From assembly GCA_000156115.1 (NCBI GenBank), contig DS995276.1:2427719-2491718 (forward strand): a stretch of DNA of 64,000 nucleotides, given 5' to 3'. Positions 10,470 to 19,381 of this stretch are shown one piece after another. Source of the DNA: Rhodobacteraceae bacterium HTCC2083. Lineage in GTDB: Bacteria > Pseudomonadota > Alphaproteobacteria > Rhodobacterales > Rhodobacteraceae. The stretch's first letter is position 1. Every line of letters begins with the position of its first letter. A program made the position numbers and the translations under genes. The notes beneath the pieces were generated by a model that did no database searches, had not been told where the DNA came from, and was given only the letters and a program-made list of their open reading frames with translations.

Positions 10470-10516
10470 TGGGGCACCTTTAGGTTTGTCGGATAGGTCA
10501 TCGAAAGGCTGTTCAT
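10466..10516 (-). CDS. 16-residue mini-ORF between ureA and ureB, translationally coupled to ureB
   Basis: Within the 59-bp gap between ureA and ureB lies ATG plus 15 codons ([16 protein letters not shown]) and a TGA that overlaps the ureB ATG as ATGA. It has a perfect AAGGAG site 7 nt upstream, stronger than that of ureB itself. It could be a leader peptide coupling ureB translation to ureA, or the remnant of a larger intervening gene. No homologue is known to me. Confidence 0.45.
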   Translation of the reverse strand: MNSLSMTYPTNLKVPQ

Positions 10517-10528
10517 CTGACAGCTCCT

Positions 10529-10831
10529 TTAGCGAATGGGATTGTGGACGGTCACAAGTTTGGTGCCGTCAGGAAAGGTCGCTTCGACCTGCACGTCATA
10601 GATCATTTCAGCAATGCCCAGCATGCAGTCGCTCGCTGTTATAACTTCCGCGCCCGCCTGCATCAGATCGGCGACAGACCGCCCGTCGCGCGCGCCCTCA
10701 ACAACCGCATCGGTGATAAGCGCAATCGCCTCTGGGTGGTTCAGCTTCACGCCACGCTCAAGACGTTTGCGCGCAACTATCGCGGCCATCGCGATCAGGA
10801 GTTTGTCTTTTTCTCGGGGAGTCAGGTTCAT
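10529..10831 (-). CDS. ureA: Urease gamma subunit UreA
   Basis: A 100-residue gamma subunit. The start [20 protein letters not shown] and the segment [20 protein letters not shown] are family hallmarks, and the end [10 protein letters not shown]-type sequence is intact. It follows ureD with essentially no gap (one base between the ureD stop and the ureA start), so it is in the same transcript. Confidence 0.97.
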   Translation of the reverse strand: MNLTPREKDKLLIAMAAIVARKRLERGVKLNHPEAIALITDAVVEGARDGRSVADLMQAGAEVITASDCMLGIAEMIYDVQVEATFPDGTKLVTVHNPIR

Positions 10832-10832
10832 A

Positions 10833-11771
10833 TCAAATCATCCAGCATCGGGGTATTTCAGTGTGATTGAGCAAGCGCAGCACGGGCACAAGTACCTTGC
10901 GCAGCGTAAAACTATCGGGGGCGAGCAGGCGCAAAACCAGTACGTCGTTGGCCAGCAAACTGGCACCAGCGGTGTCGGGAAGCAGCGCACGCACGTCGTC
11001 CAAATGCGTTTCCGCAAGCGGGTCGACGAGGACCACACTTGCCATTGCACCAGCGCCGCCCGCGACATTGCTGAGGGTAAGATGCGCAGACACATCCCCC
11101 GTAAGGTTTATCGAATCAATGTAGTCAAGTCGCCCATCGCGCATGATCTTGATACGGTCGCGAAACTGACAATTATGTAGCTGCTCGCCCATAGCTGCAC
11201 GACCAAACACCACAGGTTCAACCATCAAGAGCCGCGCATTGCCGTCCATATTTACGCGCAGGCGACGGTGCAAAGCCGATCCTTCAAACAGGATGGTTTC
11301 TTGCGGCATCCAATTCAGTCGCGCGCCGTTTTCGACATTCAGTGAATTGCACACTTGCGCCACTTGATCCGGTTGGGCTTTGTAGGCGCGCTCGCAGGCT
11401 TGTGTCGTCAGGGTGAGCGTGCTGTTTACGCCCGCTGTAACGGTCACCCGCATTTTGTCGCCACCAGTTAGGCCACCTGATGTGTTCAGAATGACTGTGT
11501 TGAGCGTCGCGTTCGCGCTGCGCGGAAACAGGCAACGCGCAGAGCCTGATTGGTACAGGCGATCCAGAACACTTTGCGTGCCGACCTCTTTGCTGCTTAT
11601 GCGAACTTCGCCGCGGGCACGTGGCTGGCCTGCATAGTTGGCTTGTGGCGTTATGACGTCGTGCTTGGTGATTGGCTCAGCCTCTTTAACCTTAAAGAAT
11701 GCTGTTTGTTTCGCCGTGCCAAAGCAGGTGCGCCACCTAAAATGGCAAAAACAATATAGGCACCAGGTCAA
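10833..11771 (-). CDS. ureD: Urease accessory protein UreD (start uncertain)
   Basis: The scaffold protein for nickel insertion, first gene of the urease operon. The conserved parts are [24 protein letters not shown] and the C-terminal [10 protein letters not shown] region. The only conventional start in this frame is TTG at 11771, without a ribosome binding site, giving 312 residues with an unusual Cys/Trp-rich leader ([13 protein letters not shown]) before homology begins near residue 50. An in-frame stop lies just upstream. No ATG, GTG or TTG occurs between 11771 and the conserved block. Either TTG is used, a non-canonical start is used, or the 5' end has been altered. Confidence 0.88.
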   Translation of the reverse strand: MTWCLYCFCHFRWRTCFGTAKQTAFFKVKEAEPITKHDVITPQANYAGQPRARGEVRISSKEVGTQSVLDRLYQSGSARCLFPRSANATLNTVILNTSGGLTGGDKMRVTVTAGVNSTLTLTTQACERAYKAQPDQVAQVCNSLNVENGARLNWMPQETILFEGSALHRRLRVNMDGNARLLMVEPVVFGRAAMGEQLHNCQFRDRIKIMRDGRLDYIDSINLTGDVSAHLTLSNVAGGAGAMASVVLVDPLAETHLDDVRALLPDTAGASLLANDVLVLRLLAPDSFTLRKVLVPVLRLLNHTEIPRCWMI

Positions 11772-12055
11772 TCTGCATGGTTTTTAAGCAAATCCACTAT
11801 ATGATGCTTAATTATTGAGCGAATTTTTCCATTTCTCTGAAAAATCCAAGCGCAGCGTTTGCTATTTTCGCTGCAGTGCAGAATCGGTAGTAGTACCTGC
11901 AATTAAACCGGAAACGAAATCTGTGGGTGTGTGACGACCGCCGAATTGGACCTCGAAACGGCCGCCACACTTTTGCAACGTAACGCTGCGGGTGCAGCTA
12001 ACGGAAGTCAGCGCTTTTGCGCAAGGCTTGTCTGCGTGCCCGCGAGGAGACTTTT
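11772..12055. promoter_or_regulatory. Divergent control region between ureD and urtA operons
   Basis: These 284 bp lie between two divergent operons that together import and hydrolyse urea, so both promoters must be here. The left part is AT-rich (around 11790-11840). I saw no clear sigma-54 element (TGGC-N8-TTGC) and no perfect NtrC palindrome. Nitrogen control is likely from pathway logic only. Confidence 0.45.
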
Positions 12056-13336
12056 ATGAACTTTCTAAAAACAACGCTCGCTAACTCTGCTGTCTTTGCC
12101 GCTTTGACAAGCTCGGCCTTGGCGGCAGATGACACGATCAAGGTAGGTGTTTTGCACTCGCTTTCTGGCACAATGGCCATTTCCGAAACGACCCTTAAAG
12201 ACACAATGCTGATGCTGATCGATCAGCAAAACGCAAAGGGTGGCCTTCTTGGCAAGCAACTCGAAGCGGTTGTTGTTGATCCAGCTTCTGACTGGCCGCT
12301 CTTTGCGGAAAAAGCGCGTGAGCTTTTGAGCGTTCACGAAGTCGACGTGATCTTTGGCAACTGGACATCCGTGTCGCGCAAATCTGTTCTGCCTGTCATC
12401 GAAGAGCTGAACGGCCTTTTGTTCTACCCTGTTCAATATGAGGGCGAAGAAAGCTCCAAGAACGTATTTTACACTGGCGCTGCCCCGAACCAGCAGGCGA
12501 TCCCTGCGACAGATTATTTCCTGGAGGAACTGGGGGTCGAGAAATTCGCTCTGCTCGGCACGGACTATGTCTACCCCAGAACCACCAACAACATTCTTGA
12601 AAGCTACCTGCAGCAGAAAGATATCGCGAAAGACGACATCTTTGTGAACTACACGCCATTCGGTCATTCCGATTGGTCCAAGATCGTCGCTGATGTCGTC
12701 GCGCTTGGAGCGGATGGAAAAAAAGTTGGTGTGATTTCAACGATCAACGGCGACGCGAACATCGGCTTTTATAAAGAGCTGGCAGCGGCAGGCATTTCTG
12801 CGGATGACATTCCGGTCGTTGCCTTCTCCGTTGGTGAAGAAGAGCTTGCGGGTCTCGACACATCCAATCTCGTCGGTCACCTTGCGGCTTGGAACTACTT
12901 CCAATCTGCAGACGCAGACGTGAATGCAGAATTCGTGGAAACGTGGAAAGCCACGATGGGCGAAGAGCGTGTGACCAACGATCCGATGGAAGCGCACTAC
13001 ATCGGTTTCAACATGTGGGTGAACGCCGCAACTGAAGCCAGCTCAACCGAAGTGGATGCAGTGCGCGCGGCAATGTACGGACAGGAATTCCCGAACCTGA
13101 CAGGCGGTACGGCTGTAATGCTCCCGAACCACCACCTCGCCAAACCCGTCTTGATCGGTGAAATACAGGACGACGGTCAATTCGACATTATTTCCCAGAC
13201 CTCCGAAGTCGCGGGCGATGCTTGGACGGACTTCTTGCCTGAATCAGCAGTTCTCAAATCCGATTGGAAAGAGCTGGGCTGCGGTATGTACAACACCGAA
13301 ACAAGCACATGCGTTCAGACACTGTCCAACTACTAA
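12056..13336 (+). CDS. urtA: Urea ABC transporter, substrate-binding protein
   Basis: A 426-residue periplasmic protein of the HAAT/branched-chain amino-acid type, urea subgroup. The start ATG at 12056 has the site GAGGAGA; an upstream TTG in frame at 12017 has none. The signal peptide ends near ALAADD (about residue 23). The segments GNWTSVSRKSVLPVIEE, LLFYPVQYEGEE and SVGEEEL are typical of UrtA. It heads urtABCDE and lies back to back with the urease operon. Confidence 0.95.
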   Translation: MNFLKTTLANSAVFAALTSSALAADDTIKVGVLHSLSGTMAISETTLKDTMLMLIDQQNAKGGLLGKQLEAVVVDPASDWPLFAEKARELLSVHEVDVIFGNWTSVSRKSVLPVIEELNGLLFYPVQYEGEESSKNVFYTGAAPNQQAIPATDYFLEELGVEKFALLGTDYVYPRTTNNILESYLQQKDIAKDDIFVNYTPFGHSDWSKIVADVVALGADGKKVGVISTINGDANIGFYKELAAAGISADDIPVVAFSVGEEELAGLDTSNLVGHLAAWNYFQSADADVNAEFVETWKATMGEERVTNDPMEAHYIGFNMWVNAATEASSTEVDAVRAAMYGQEFPNLTGGTAVMLPNHHLAKPVLIGEIQDDGQFDIISQTSEVAGDAWTDFLPESAVLKSDWKELGCGMYNTETSTCVQTLSNY

Positions 13337-13410
13337 GATCTGAAATCTGATTGGTGAGGGCGGTGTGTTCGCCCTTACTACCCCCTGCTTTTGACGCGGA
13401 ATCCACCGAC

Positions 13411-15366
13411 ATGATTAGACTTTTCCTTGCGGGACTCGCATTAATGTTGCCCTGCATGATCGCCAGCGCCCAAACCGCGACACTCCAACCCATTTTGCAA
13501 GAGCATGGCGCGCTGATCGCCAAAAGCTCACGCAAGACGATTGCCCCAGCGATTGATGCGATTGCCACCAGCGGCGTGCCGCAAGCGCAGGTATTTCTGG
13601 AGCAATGGGCGGGTAAGAACATCTGGATGCGCAAGTCAGATGGTGTGCTCTTCATTGGTGAGAAGTTGGATGCGAAGACATATGCGCTGACGGACATCGA
13701 TGGCGGTGCAGGCTTTGACGGTGTCGCCAAGTCTGACCTCAAACAGCTCAAACCCAACAGCGGCGTGCGCGCGATGATCCAGACCGCGTTGGTGCAATTC
13801 CAACTCAGCGATGATGATCCAGAGCGCCGTCAAGACGCGCTCACCTCGATTGCGCGTGATCCTGAAGCGTCATTACTCGCACATTTGCGCGCCTCGATTG
13901 AGGGCGAGACTGATGACGTCTTGCTGGCGCAGAAGCAGCGCCTCGAACGATTGTTGAGCATTGGTTACGATCCTGACACCGCCGTGCGCGTCGCGGCCAT
14001 CAAAGATATGTCTGGCGATCTGGGCGTCGATGTGCGCGCTGCGTTGAACCCTTTGCTGAGCACCATCCTCGAAGTTACAGACACAGATCTTCCGCAAGGT
14101 CGTAACATTGCCAACACGCTGACACCCGAATCGGAGGCACTGTCCGTAACAGCAGCTTACGAACTGCTCGTCGCCAAAGACCTCGCCCCGCCGCTGACAA
14201 CACCCGACACCCTACGCGCGGCTTTGTCCGCTAACATCGATCAGGGGCGCGTGGGTGGTATTCCCATTGCTCAGCTAGATTCCGATGAGAACCGCGCAAA
14301 AGCGTACGCTGCGCTCGCACAAGCGGGCCTTGTATCCCCATTGGTGACAGAGGCCGACGTCAAAACAGCCGTTTCAGAACGCGTCTTCTTTGAAGCCTAC
14401 AACGAGCCGTCATCAGACGTCACCGACGCCGCAAAGGAGGCGCTGAAAACCATTGAAGCCAAGGTCGCGGCTAATCAAGTTCTCGATCTCACGCTTGATG
14501 CGCTCTCGCTCGCGTCAATCTACTTCCTTGCGGCGATTGGCCTTGCGATTACCTTTGGCGTGATGGGCGTCATCAACATGGCGCATGGCGAATTCATCAT
14601 GATGGGGGCTTACACGGGTTACGTCGTCCAACAGATCATCCCCGATCACACAGTCTCGATCATCGTGGCAATCCCACTTGCCTTCGCAGTCACTTTCGCC
14701 GCTGGCGTCGCGATGGAGCGCTTGGTGATCCGTTGGCTCTATTCGCGCCCGTTGGAGACGCTGTTGGCCACCTTCGGCATCTCGATTGTGTTGCAGCAGT
14801 TGGCCAAGAATATCTTTGGCACACAAGCGCGCCCACTTACGGCCCCCGGTTGGCTTGATGGTTCATGGGTCATCAATGACGTAGTGTCTATCAGCTACAT
14901 CCGCATCGCGATCTTTGTGCTTGCTTTCGTGTTCCTCGCCATCTTCCTGTTCATCATGAAGCGCACGCGCTTGGGGCTAGAGACCCGCGCAGTTACGCAA
15001 AACCCGCGCATGGCCGCCTCAATGGGGATCAACCCAGGGCGCGTGAACATGCTCACCTTTGGGCTTGGCTCTGGGATTGCGGGCGTTGCTGGCGTTGCGA
15101 TTGGACTGTTCGCGAAAGTGACATCCGAGCTTGGCAGCGACTACATCGTGCAAAGTTTCATGACCGTGGTTGTCGGCGGCGTAGGCAACATTTGGGGCAC
15201 CCTTGCGGGCGCGGCGATGATCGGCTTTCTGCAAAAGGGTATTGAGTGGTTCAACCCGTCTAACACCTTGGCGGCGCAAACCTTCATGATCGTTTTCATT
15301 ATTATTTTTATCCAGTTCCGGCCAAGGGGCATCATCGCCCTCAAAGGCCGTGCGGCAGGGGATTGA
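13411..15366 (+). CDS. urtB: Urea ABC transporter permease UrtB, long form
   Basis: A LivH-like permease. I chose ATG 13411 (MIRLFLAGLALML), which begins a signal peptide, over an in-frame TTG at 13351; this gives 651 residues. The first ~350 residues after the signal are a soluble, probably periplasmic region with helical-repeat character, as in other long UrtB proteins. The C-terminal ~300 residues carry the transmembrane segments, including GVMGVINMAHGEF and the transport-associated GVVGNIWGT-like sequence (VVGGVGNIWGT). It is followed 4 nt later by urtC. Confidence 0.93.
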   Translation: MIRLFLAGLALMLPCMIASAQTATLQPILQEHGALIAKSSRKTIAPAIDAIATSGVPQAQVFLEQWAGKNIWMRKSDGVLFIGEKLDAKTYALTDIDGGAGFDGVAKSDLKQLKPNSGVRAMIQTALVQFQLSDDDPERRQDALTSIARDPEASLLAHLRASIEGETDDVLLAQKQRLERLLSIGYDPDTAVRVAAIKDMSGDLGVDVRAALNPLLSTILEVTDTDLPQGRNIANTLTPESEALSVTAAYELLVAKDLAPPLTTPDTLRAALSANIDQGRVGGIPIAQLDSDENRAKAYAALAQAGLVSPLVTEADVKTAVSERVFFEAYNEPSSDVTDAAKEALKTIEAKVAANQVLDLTLDALSLASIYFLAAIGLAITFGVMGVINMAHGEFIMMGAYTGYVVQQIIPDHTVSIIVAIPLAFAVTFAAGVAMERLVIRWLYSRPLETLLATFGISIVLQQLAKNIFGTQARPLTAPGWLDGSWVINDVVSISYIRIAIFVLAFVFLAIFLFIMKRTRLGLETRAVTQNPRMAASMGINPGRVNMLTFGLGSGIAGVAGVAIGLFAKVTSELGSDYIVQSFMTVVVGGVGNIWGTLAGAAMIGFLQKGIEWFNPSNTLAAQTFMIVFIIIFIQFRPRGIIALKGRAAGD

Positions 15367-15370
15367 CCTT

Positions 15371-16600
15371 ATGCAACGCTCTTTTATCGCTCGTAACCCT
15401 TCGGTTTTAATCTTCCTCGCATTGCTCGCTTTGTTCACTTTAGTGGTCACGGTTTTGTCCGAAGGATTTGGGGTTGGCGTGATTTCCACCAGCTTTGTGA
15501 AGACTCTGGGCAAGACACTTTGCCTGTGCCTTGTCGCGGTCGCGATGGATTTGGTCTGGGGGTTCACAGGGATCCTCAGCCTTGGGCACTTCGCCTTTTT
15601 CGGGATTGGTGGATACATGATCGGCATGTGGCTAATGTACGAACGCACGCGCCTGATCGTGGTTAATTCGCTCTCGCAAGCAGAGATTCCGCCGACGCCA
15701 ACCGAAGTCGTCGATGCCATCGGCAACCAGATCTTCGGCGTGGTCGGATCCAACGAATTTCCCTTAATCTGGGGTTTCGCGGACAGCTTATTCTTGCAAC
15801 TGATCCTCATGTTACTTGTGCCCAGCCTTTTAGCTTTAGTCTTCGGCTGGCTCGCGTTTCGCAGCCGCGTCGCAGGGGTCTACTTGTCGATCCTAACACA
15901 AGCAATGACACTCGCCTTAGCGCTTTACCTTTTCCAAAATGACAGCGGTTTGCGGGGCAACAATGGTTTGTCAGGCTTGCAAAACCTTCCCAACGTCAGC
16001 GCGCCACAATCTGTCGTCTCGCTCTGGTTCTTCTGGGGGTCTGCCTTTGCGCTGGGCTTGGGGTATTTGCTGGCCGCATGGCTCGTGAACGGCAAGTTCG
16101 GCTCCGTCATTCGCGGCATCAGAGATAATGAGGCGCGCGTGCGCTTCCTTGGCTATTCCGTCGAGATCTATAAATTGGTGATTTTCACGCTCACAGCGAT
16201 GATCGCGGGCATCGCAGGCGCGCTATATTATCCGCAAGCGGGCATTATCAACCCCGCCGAGATCGCGCCCATCGCGTCGATCTACCTCGCGGTTTGGGTC
16301 GCGATTGGTGGACGCGGCAGGCTTTATGGTGCCGTGATCGGCGCTGCCTTGGTGAGCCTTTTGTCTTCTTGGTTCACCGGCGGACAAGCCCCCGACATCC
16401 CGCTTGGGTTCTACACGATCAAATGGGTGGATTGGTGGTTGGTCCTGCTTGGTCTTTCTTTCGTCGGCGTCACGATTTTCACGCCCAAAGGCATGGGTGG
16501 CTTGGTCGACCTTTGGACAGCGCGGCGCACGCCCAATCGTCATGGTGCGGATCTAGGGCCCAATGCAGGATCCTTGCGCGAGCAGGAGGCAAAACAATGA
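15371..16600 (+). CDS. urtC: Urea ABC transporter permease UrtC
   Basis: A 409-residue LivM-like permease. The start ATG at 15371 lies just after the urtB stop; a GTG at 15350 in frame overlaps urtB. Family features include LVWGFTGILSLGHFAFFGIG and the loop IRDNEARVRFLGY, which contacts the ATPases. The C-terminal tail is hydrophilic. A good site (AGGAGG) for urtD lies within its last codons, and its stop overlaps the urtD ATG. Confidence 0.95.
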   Translation: MQRSFIARNPSVLIFLALLALFTLVVTVLSEGFGVGVISTSFVKTLGKTLCLCLVAVAMDLVWGFTGILSLGHFAFFGIGGYMIGMWLMYERTRLIVVNSLSQAEIPPTPTEVVDAIGNQIFGVVGSNEFPLIWGFADSLFLQLILMLLVPSLLALVFGWLAFRSRVAGVYLSILTQAMTLALALYLFQNDSGLRGNNGLSGLQNLPNVSAPQSVVSLWFFWGSAFALGLGYLLAAWLVNGKFGSVIRGIRDNEARVRFLGYSVEIYKLVIFTLTAMIAGIAGALYYPQAGIINPAEIAPIASIYLAVWVAIGGRGRLYGAVIGAALVSLLSSWFTGGQAPDIPLGFYTIKWVDWWLVLLGLSFVGVTIFTPKGMGGLVDLWTARRTPNRHGADLGPNAGSLREQEAKQ

Positions 16601-17337
16601 GCACACTTTTAGAAGTCTCAGGCGTATCCGTCTCCTTCGACGGATTTCGCGCGATCAACAACCTCAGCTTTCGCATCGGTGCCGCCGAAATGCGCGCGGT
16701 GATTGGCCCGAATGGTGCGGGCAAAACCACCTTTATGGACATTGTCACAGGCAAGACGAAACCCAATGAGGGCCATGTGCTTTGGGGTGAAAAATCTCAA
16801 TCGCTTTTGAAAATGAGCGAAGCAAAGATCGCGCAGGCAGGTGTGGGGCGTAAGTTTCAAAAACCCACTGTGTTCGAGGATCAAACGGTTGAAGAAAACC
16901 TGCTCATGGCGCTGAAAAAGCCGCGCGGTTGGTTGTCTGTGCTGATGTATCGCCCCTCAATTCGCGATCTTTCTCGGATCAAAGAACTGGCGGATGAAAT
17001 TGGCCTCAGCGAAGCATTGGCGCGTAAATCAGGTGAGCTAAGCCATGGTCAAAAGCAATGGCTAGAGATCGGCATGTTGCTTGCACAAGAACCGCGCTTG
17101 CTTTTGGTTGATGAACCCGCTGCAGGCATGACGCCAGCGGAGCGCGAACAAACCACCGCGATCCTAGTCGAGGCCGCCAAGAATCGTGCGGTTGTGGTGG
17201 TCGAACACGACATGGAATTCGTGCGTCGTCTAAACTGTAAAGTGACGGTCCTGCACGAGGGCGCGGTGCTCGCTGAAGGCAGCCTTGATCACGTAACATC
17301 AAACCAAGACGTCATCGACGTCTATCTGGGACGCTAA
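16597..17337 (+). CDS. urtD: Urea ABC transporter ATPase UrtD
   Basis: A 246-residue LivG-like ATPase. The start ATG 16597 is preceded by AGCAGGAGG; a longer open frame upstream is the shadow of urtC. Walker A is GPNGAGKTT, the signature region LSHGQKQWLEIGM and Walker B LLLVDEPAAGM. The LSHGQKQ variant of the signature is typical of UrtD. Only one base separates its stop from the urtE start. Confidence 0.96.
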   Translation: MSTLLEVSGVSVSFDGFRAINNLSFRIGAAEMRAVIGPNGAGKTTFMDIVTGKTKPNEGHVLWGEKSQSLLKMSEAKIAQAGVGRKFQKPTVFEDQTVEENLLMALKKPRGWLSVLMYRPSIRDLSRIKELADEIGLSEALARKSGELSHGQKQWLEIGMLLAQEPRLLLVDEPAAGMTPAEREQTTAILVEAAKNRAVVVVEHDMEFVRRLNCKVTVLHEGAVLAEGSLDHVTSNQDVIDVYLGR

Positions 17338-17338
17338 G

Positions 17339-18034
17339 ATGCTGGAACTCAAAGATCTCACATTGCACTACGGCCATTCCCAAATCCTCAACGGGATTTC
17401 CATGCAGGCGGCGCAAGGTGAAGTCACTTGCGTTATGGGAACGAATGGCGTGGGCAAAACCAGCTTGCTCCAGGCGATTTCGGGCAGTCATCCGCGTTCT
17501 GGTGGCACGATGTCGCTTGATGGTGAAGTGTTGAGCAAACTGCCTGCGCATGTCCTCGCGCGAAAAGGTGTCGGATACGTGCCGCAAGGGCGCGAGATAT
17601 TTCCACTGATGACAGTGCGCGAAAACCTTGAGACGGGCTTTGCGTGCCTCCCTGCTTCCGAGCATTATATCCCCGATCATATTTATGAGCTGTTTCCCGT
17701 CCTAAAGCAGATGCAGACGCGCCGTGGTGGCGATCTTTCTGGCGGGCAACAGCAACAACTCGCCATTGCACGCGCGCTGATTGCCAAGCCGAAACTTTTG
17801 CTCCTTGATGAACCAACTGAGGGAATTCAACCCAACATCATTCAGCAAATCGGTGAAGTCATCGGCCATCTGCGCGATCAAGGTGATATGGCGATTGTTT
17901 TGGTCGAGCAGTATTTCGAATTTGCTTATAAACTTGCTGATAAGTTCGTCGCTCTACGCCGTGGTGAGGTCGTGTTGCGAGGGTCGCCAGACAAGATAGC
18001 ACGCTCTAAACTTCTGGACGTTGTTTCCGTGTAA
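17339..18034 (+). CDS. urtE: Urea ABC transporter ATPase UrtE
   Basis: A 231-residue LivF-like ATPase, the second nucleotide-binding subunit of the urea importer. Walker A is GTNGVGKTS, the signature LSGGQQQQLAIARAL and Walker B LLLLDEPTEGIQP; the EGIQPNII sequence is characteristic of UrtE. It closes the operon. No convincing terminator follows; the next 550 bp contain no recognised gene. Confidence 0.96.
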   Translation: MLELKDLTLHYGHSQILNGISMQAAQGEVTCVMGTNGVGKTSLLQAISGSHPRSGGTMSLDGEVLSKLPAHVLARKGVGYVPQGREIFPLMTVRENLETGFACLPASEHYIPDHIYELFPVLKQMQTRRGGDLSGGQQQQLAIARALIAKPKLLLLDEPTEGIQPNIIQQIGEVIGHLRDQGDMAIVLVEQYFEFAYKLADKFVALRRGEVVLRGSPDKIARSKLLDVVSV

Positions 18035-18584
18035 TTGGGTGGTTCGGGGCAATACAAACGAAAAGAGTTTGTTTCAGATTTATGTGCCGTACTTTTATTT
18101 TATGCGTTTGTGATGCCTTCTAGCGACCACAAGCAATTCCAAACATGTTATATTCTGCTTGGGCTTTGAGTTTTTCGATCGCGTTTGGCAAGACTCGTTT
18201 GTGGAGGAACTTGCCTTCTTTAAAAGAATTTTCACGACGCTTTCAGCGTTCAGCTCCAGCTACAAGAATAGAAATTAACAACTGTGACGAGTTGCTAATG
18301 ATTGTTCAGTTAGGTTAGCCACGCACTCAATTCGTACACTGCCGTTGAATGTTGAAATTGGGTTCGAGGCAAAACACGTACTACGGTATTGACCTTCCGA
18401 CAAAATGTGCGCGAAGACAGACTGCGTGACACACCATCGGTCCAAATGTCTGCTAACTTGGAAGTGTTCTTACCATTTCGCAAGTGCAGCGAATGGCTCC
18501 TTTCCGCCCACTTTGGAAGAACTTTGCGCTCTTGCCCCACTGATTTTAGCGTTTATTGCTCAAAGACCTTTCGCATGATTTCTT
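18035..18584. other. 550-bp stretch without a recognised gene
   Basis: Short frames exist on both strands (for example 76 codons at 18310-18540, minus) but none has a start site or recognisable sequence. The region is AT-rich compared with the urt operon and leads directly into a truncated duplicate of the Hint gene, so it probably represents rearranged intergenic DNA. Confidence 0.4.
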
Positions 18585-19159
18585 TGGATTATGTTTCAAA
18601 TGATTGTTGTTGAGCCAATTGGAACCGATCCATCGCAAAGGTTGATGGCCATCGTCTAAGGTAAGAATTTGGTCGGTCAATTTTAAGTTTTCGACAGGTG
18701 TTTCCCCATCAATGGTAGTAATCAAAGTGCCAGAACCAAAGCACAAAATTTGCCCTGGGGTATATCCAGAATCAATAATCGAGTAGGATAGCCCTCCGTC
18801 CAATGTTTCGGTGGCTTGGGCGCTGGGTACGTCCTGCACGTCACCTGGGGTTACATCTATGAAGGTCACGCCATCCATACCGTCCCCACTTCCAATGAAC
18901 CCAACCCCGTCAGAGATGGCTTGAAACACTGTATCAATATCGCTTGCTTGAAGAGGGTCAGAACTAATGTCATTTGCCTCAACAAGAGCAATCCCATCAT
19001 TGGCAAGTAAGTATAATCCATCGGTTGGGTTATCGATAAGATAAACATCTTTTCCGGCAATGGTTTGCGTAGGAGTTTTTCCCGCCAGTAAAAATTGATC
19101 CCGAAAGCTTGTTGCTCCTCCTTTATAAATGATAACAATCAGATCGCTGACATCGGTGC
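18546..19159 (-). pseudogene. Truncated second copy of the Hint-domain gene
   Basis: Bases 18585-19159 are identical, base for base as far as I compared, to 19847-20421 inside the intact Hint gene. The copy lacks the first ~32 codons (its 5' side breaks at 19159/19160) and the last ~155 codons. The frame continues past the breakpoint for a few codons of unrelated sequence and stops at 18546. It keeps part of the lamin-tail-like N-terminus and the first third of the Hint domain, including CFGSGTLITT. It has no start of its own and is presumably non-functional. Confidence 0.85.
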
Positions 19160-19233
19160 ATGAGCGATCTGCGATTTGTCAGGTTCAATTGGGGCCCAGG
19201 GCCTTCTTTTTCGTTCAATCGCTCAAATGTGCT

Positions 19234-19256
19234 GAAAGTCCGCTGTGCGGACTTTC
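19234..19256. repeat. Perfect 10-bp inverted repeat with 3-nt loop
   Basis: GAAAGTCCGC, loop TGT, GCGGACTTTC. It lies between the truncated and intact Hint copies in an otherwise gene-free 220 bp. One arm (TGCGGACTTTCCAG) recurs at about 32401-32414 beside another rearranged segment, so it may be a dispersed intergenic repeat rather than a terminator; no T-tract follows. Confidence 0.5.
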
Positions 19257-19381
19257 CAGCCATTCACAGAACTGTCCAACTTTATGCAATTGTCCCTTAG
19301 CGCTTCTCACGAAGGAAGATCACACTTTGAATTAATAGGCTGTTTTCACATAAGATAGCCGAGCAGCGCAATCATTGACAA

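Noticed and set aside
11772-12055. Sigma-54 promoter or NtrC box controlling urease/urt
   Set aside because: Expected from physiology, but no good TGGC-N8-TTGC or TGCACC-N4-GGTGCA match was found.
15019-15810. 263-codon minus-strand frame across urtB/urtC
   Set aside because: Shadow of two well-supported permease genes, low-complexity and without a start site.
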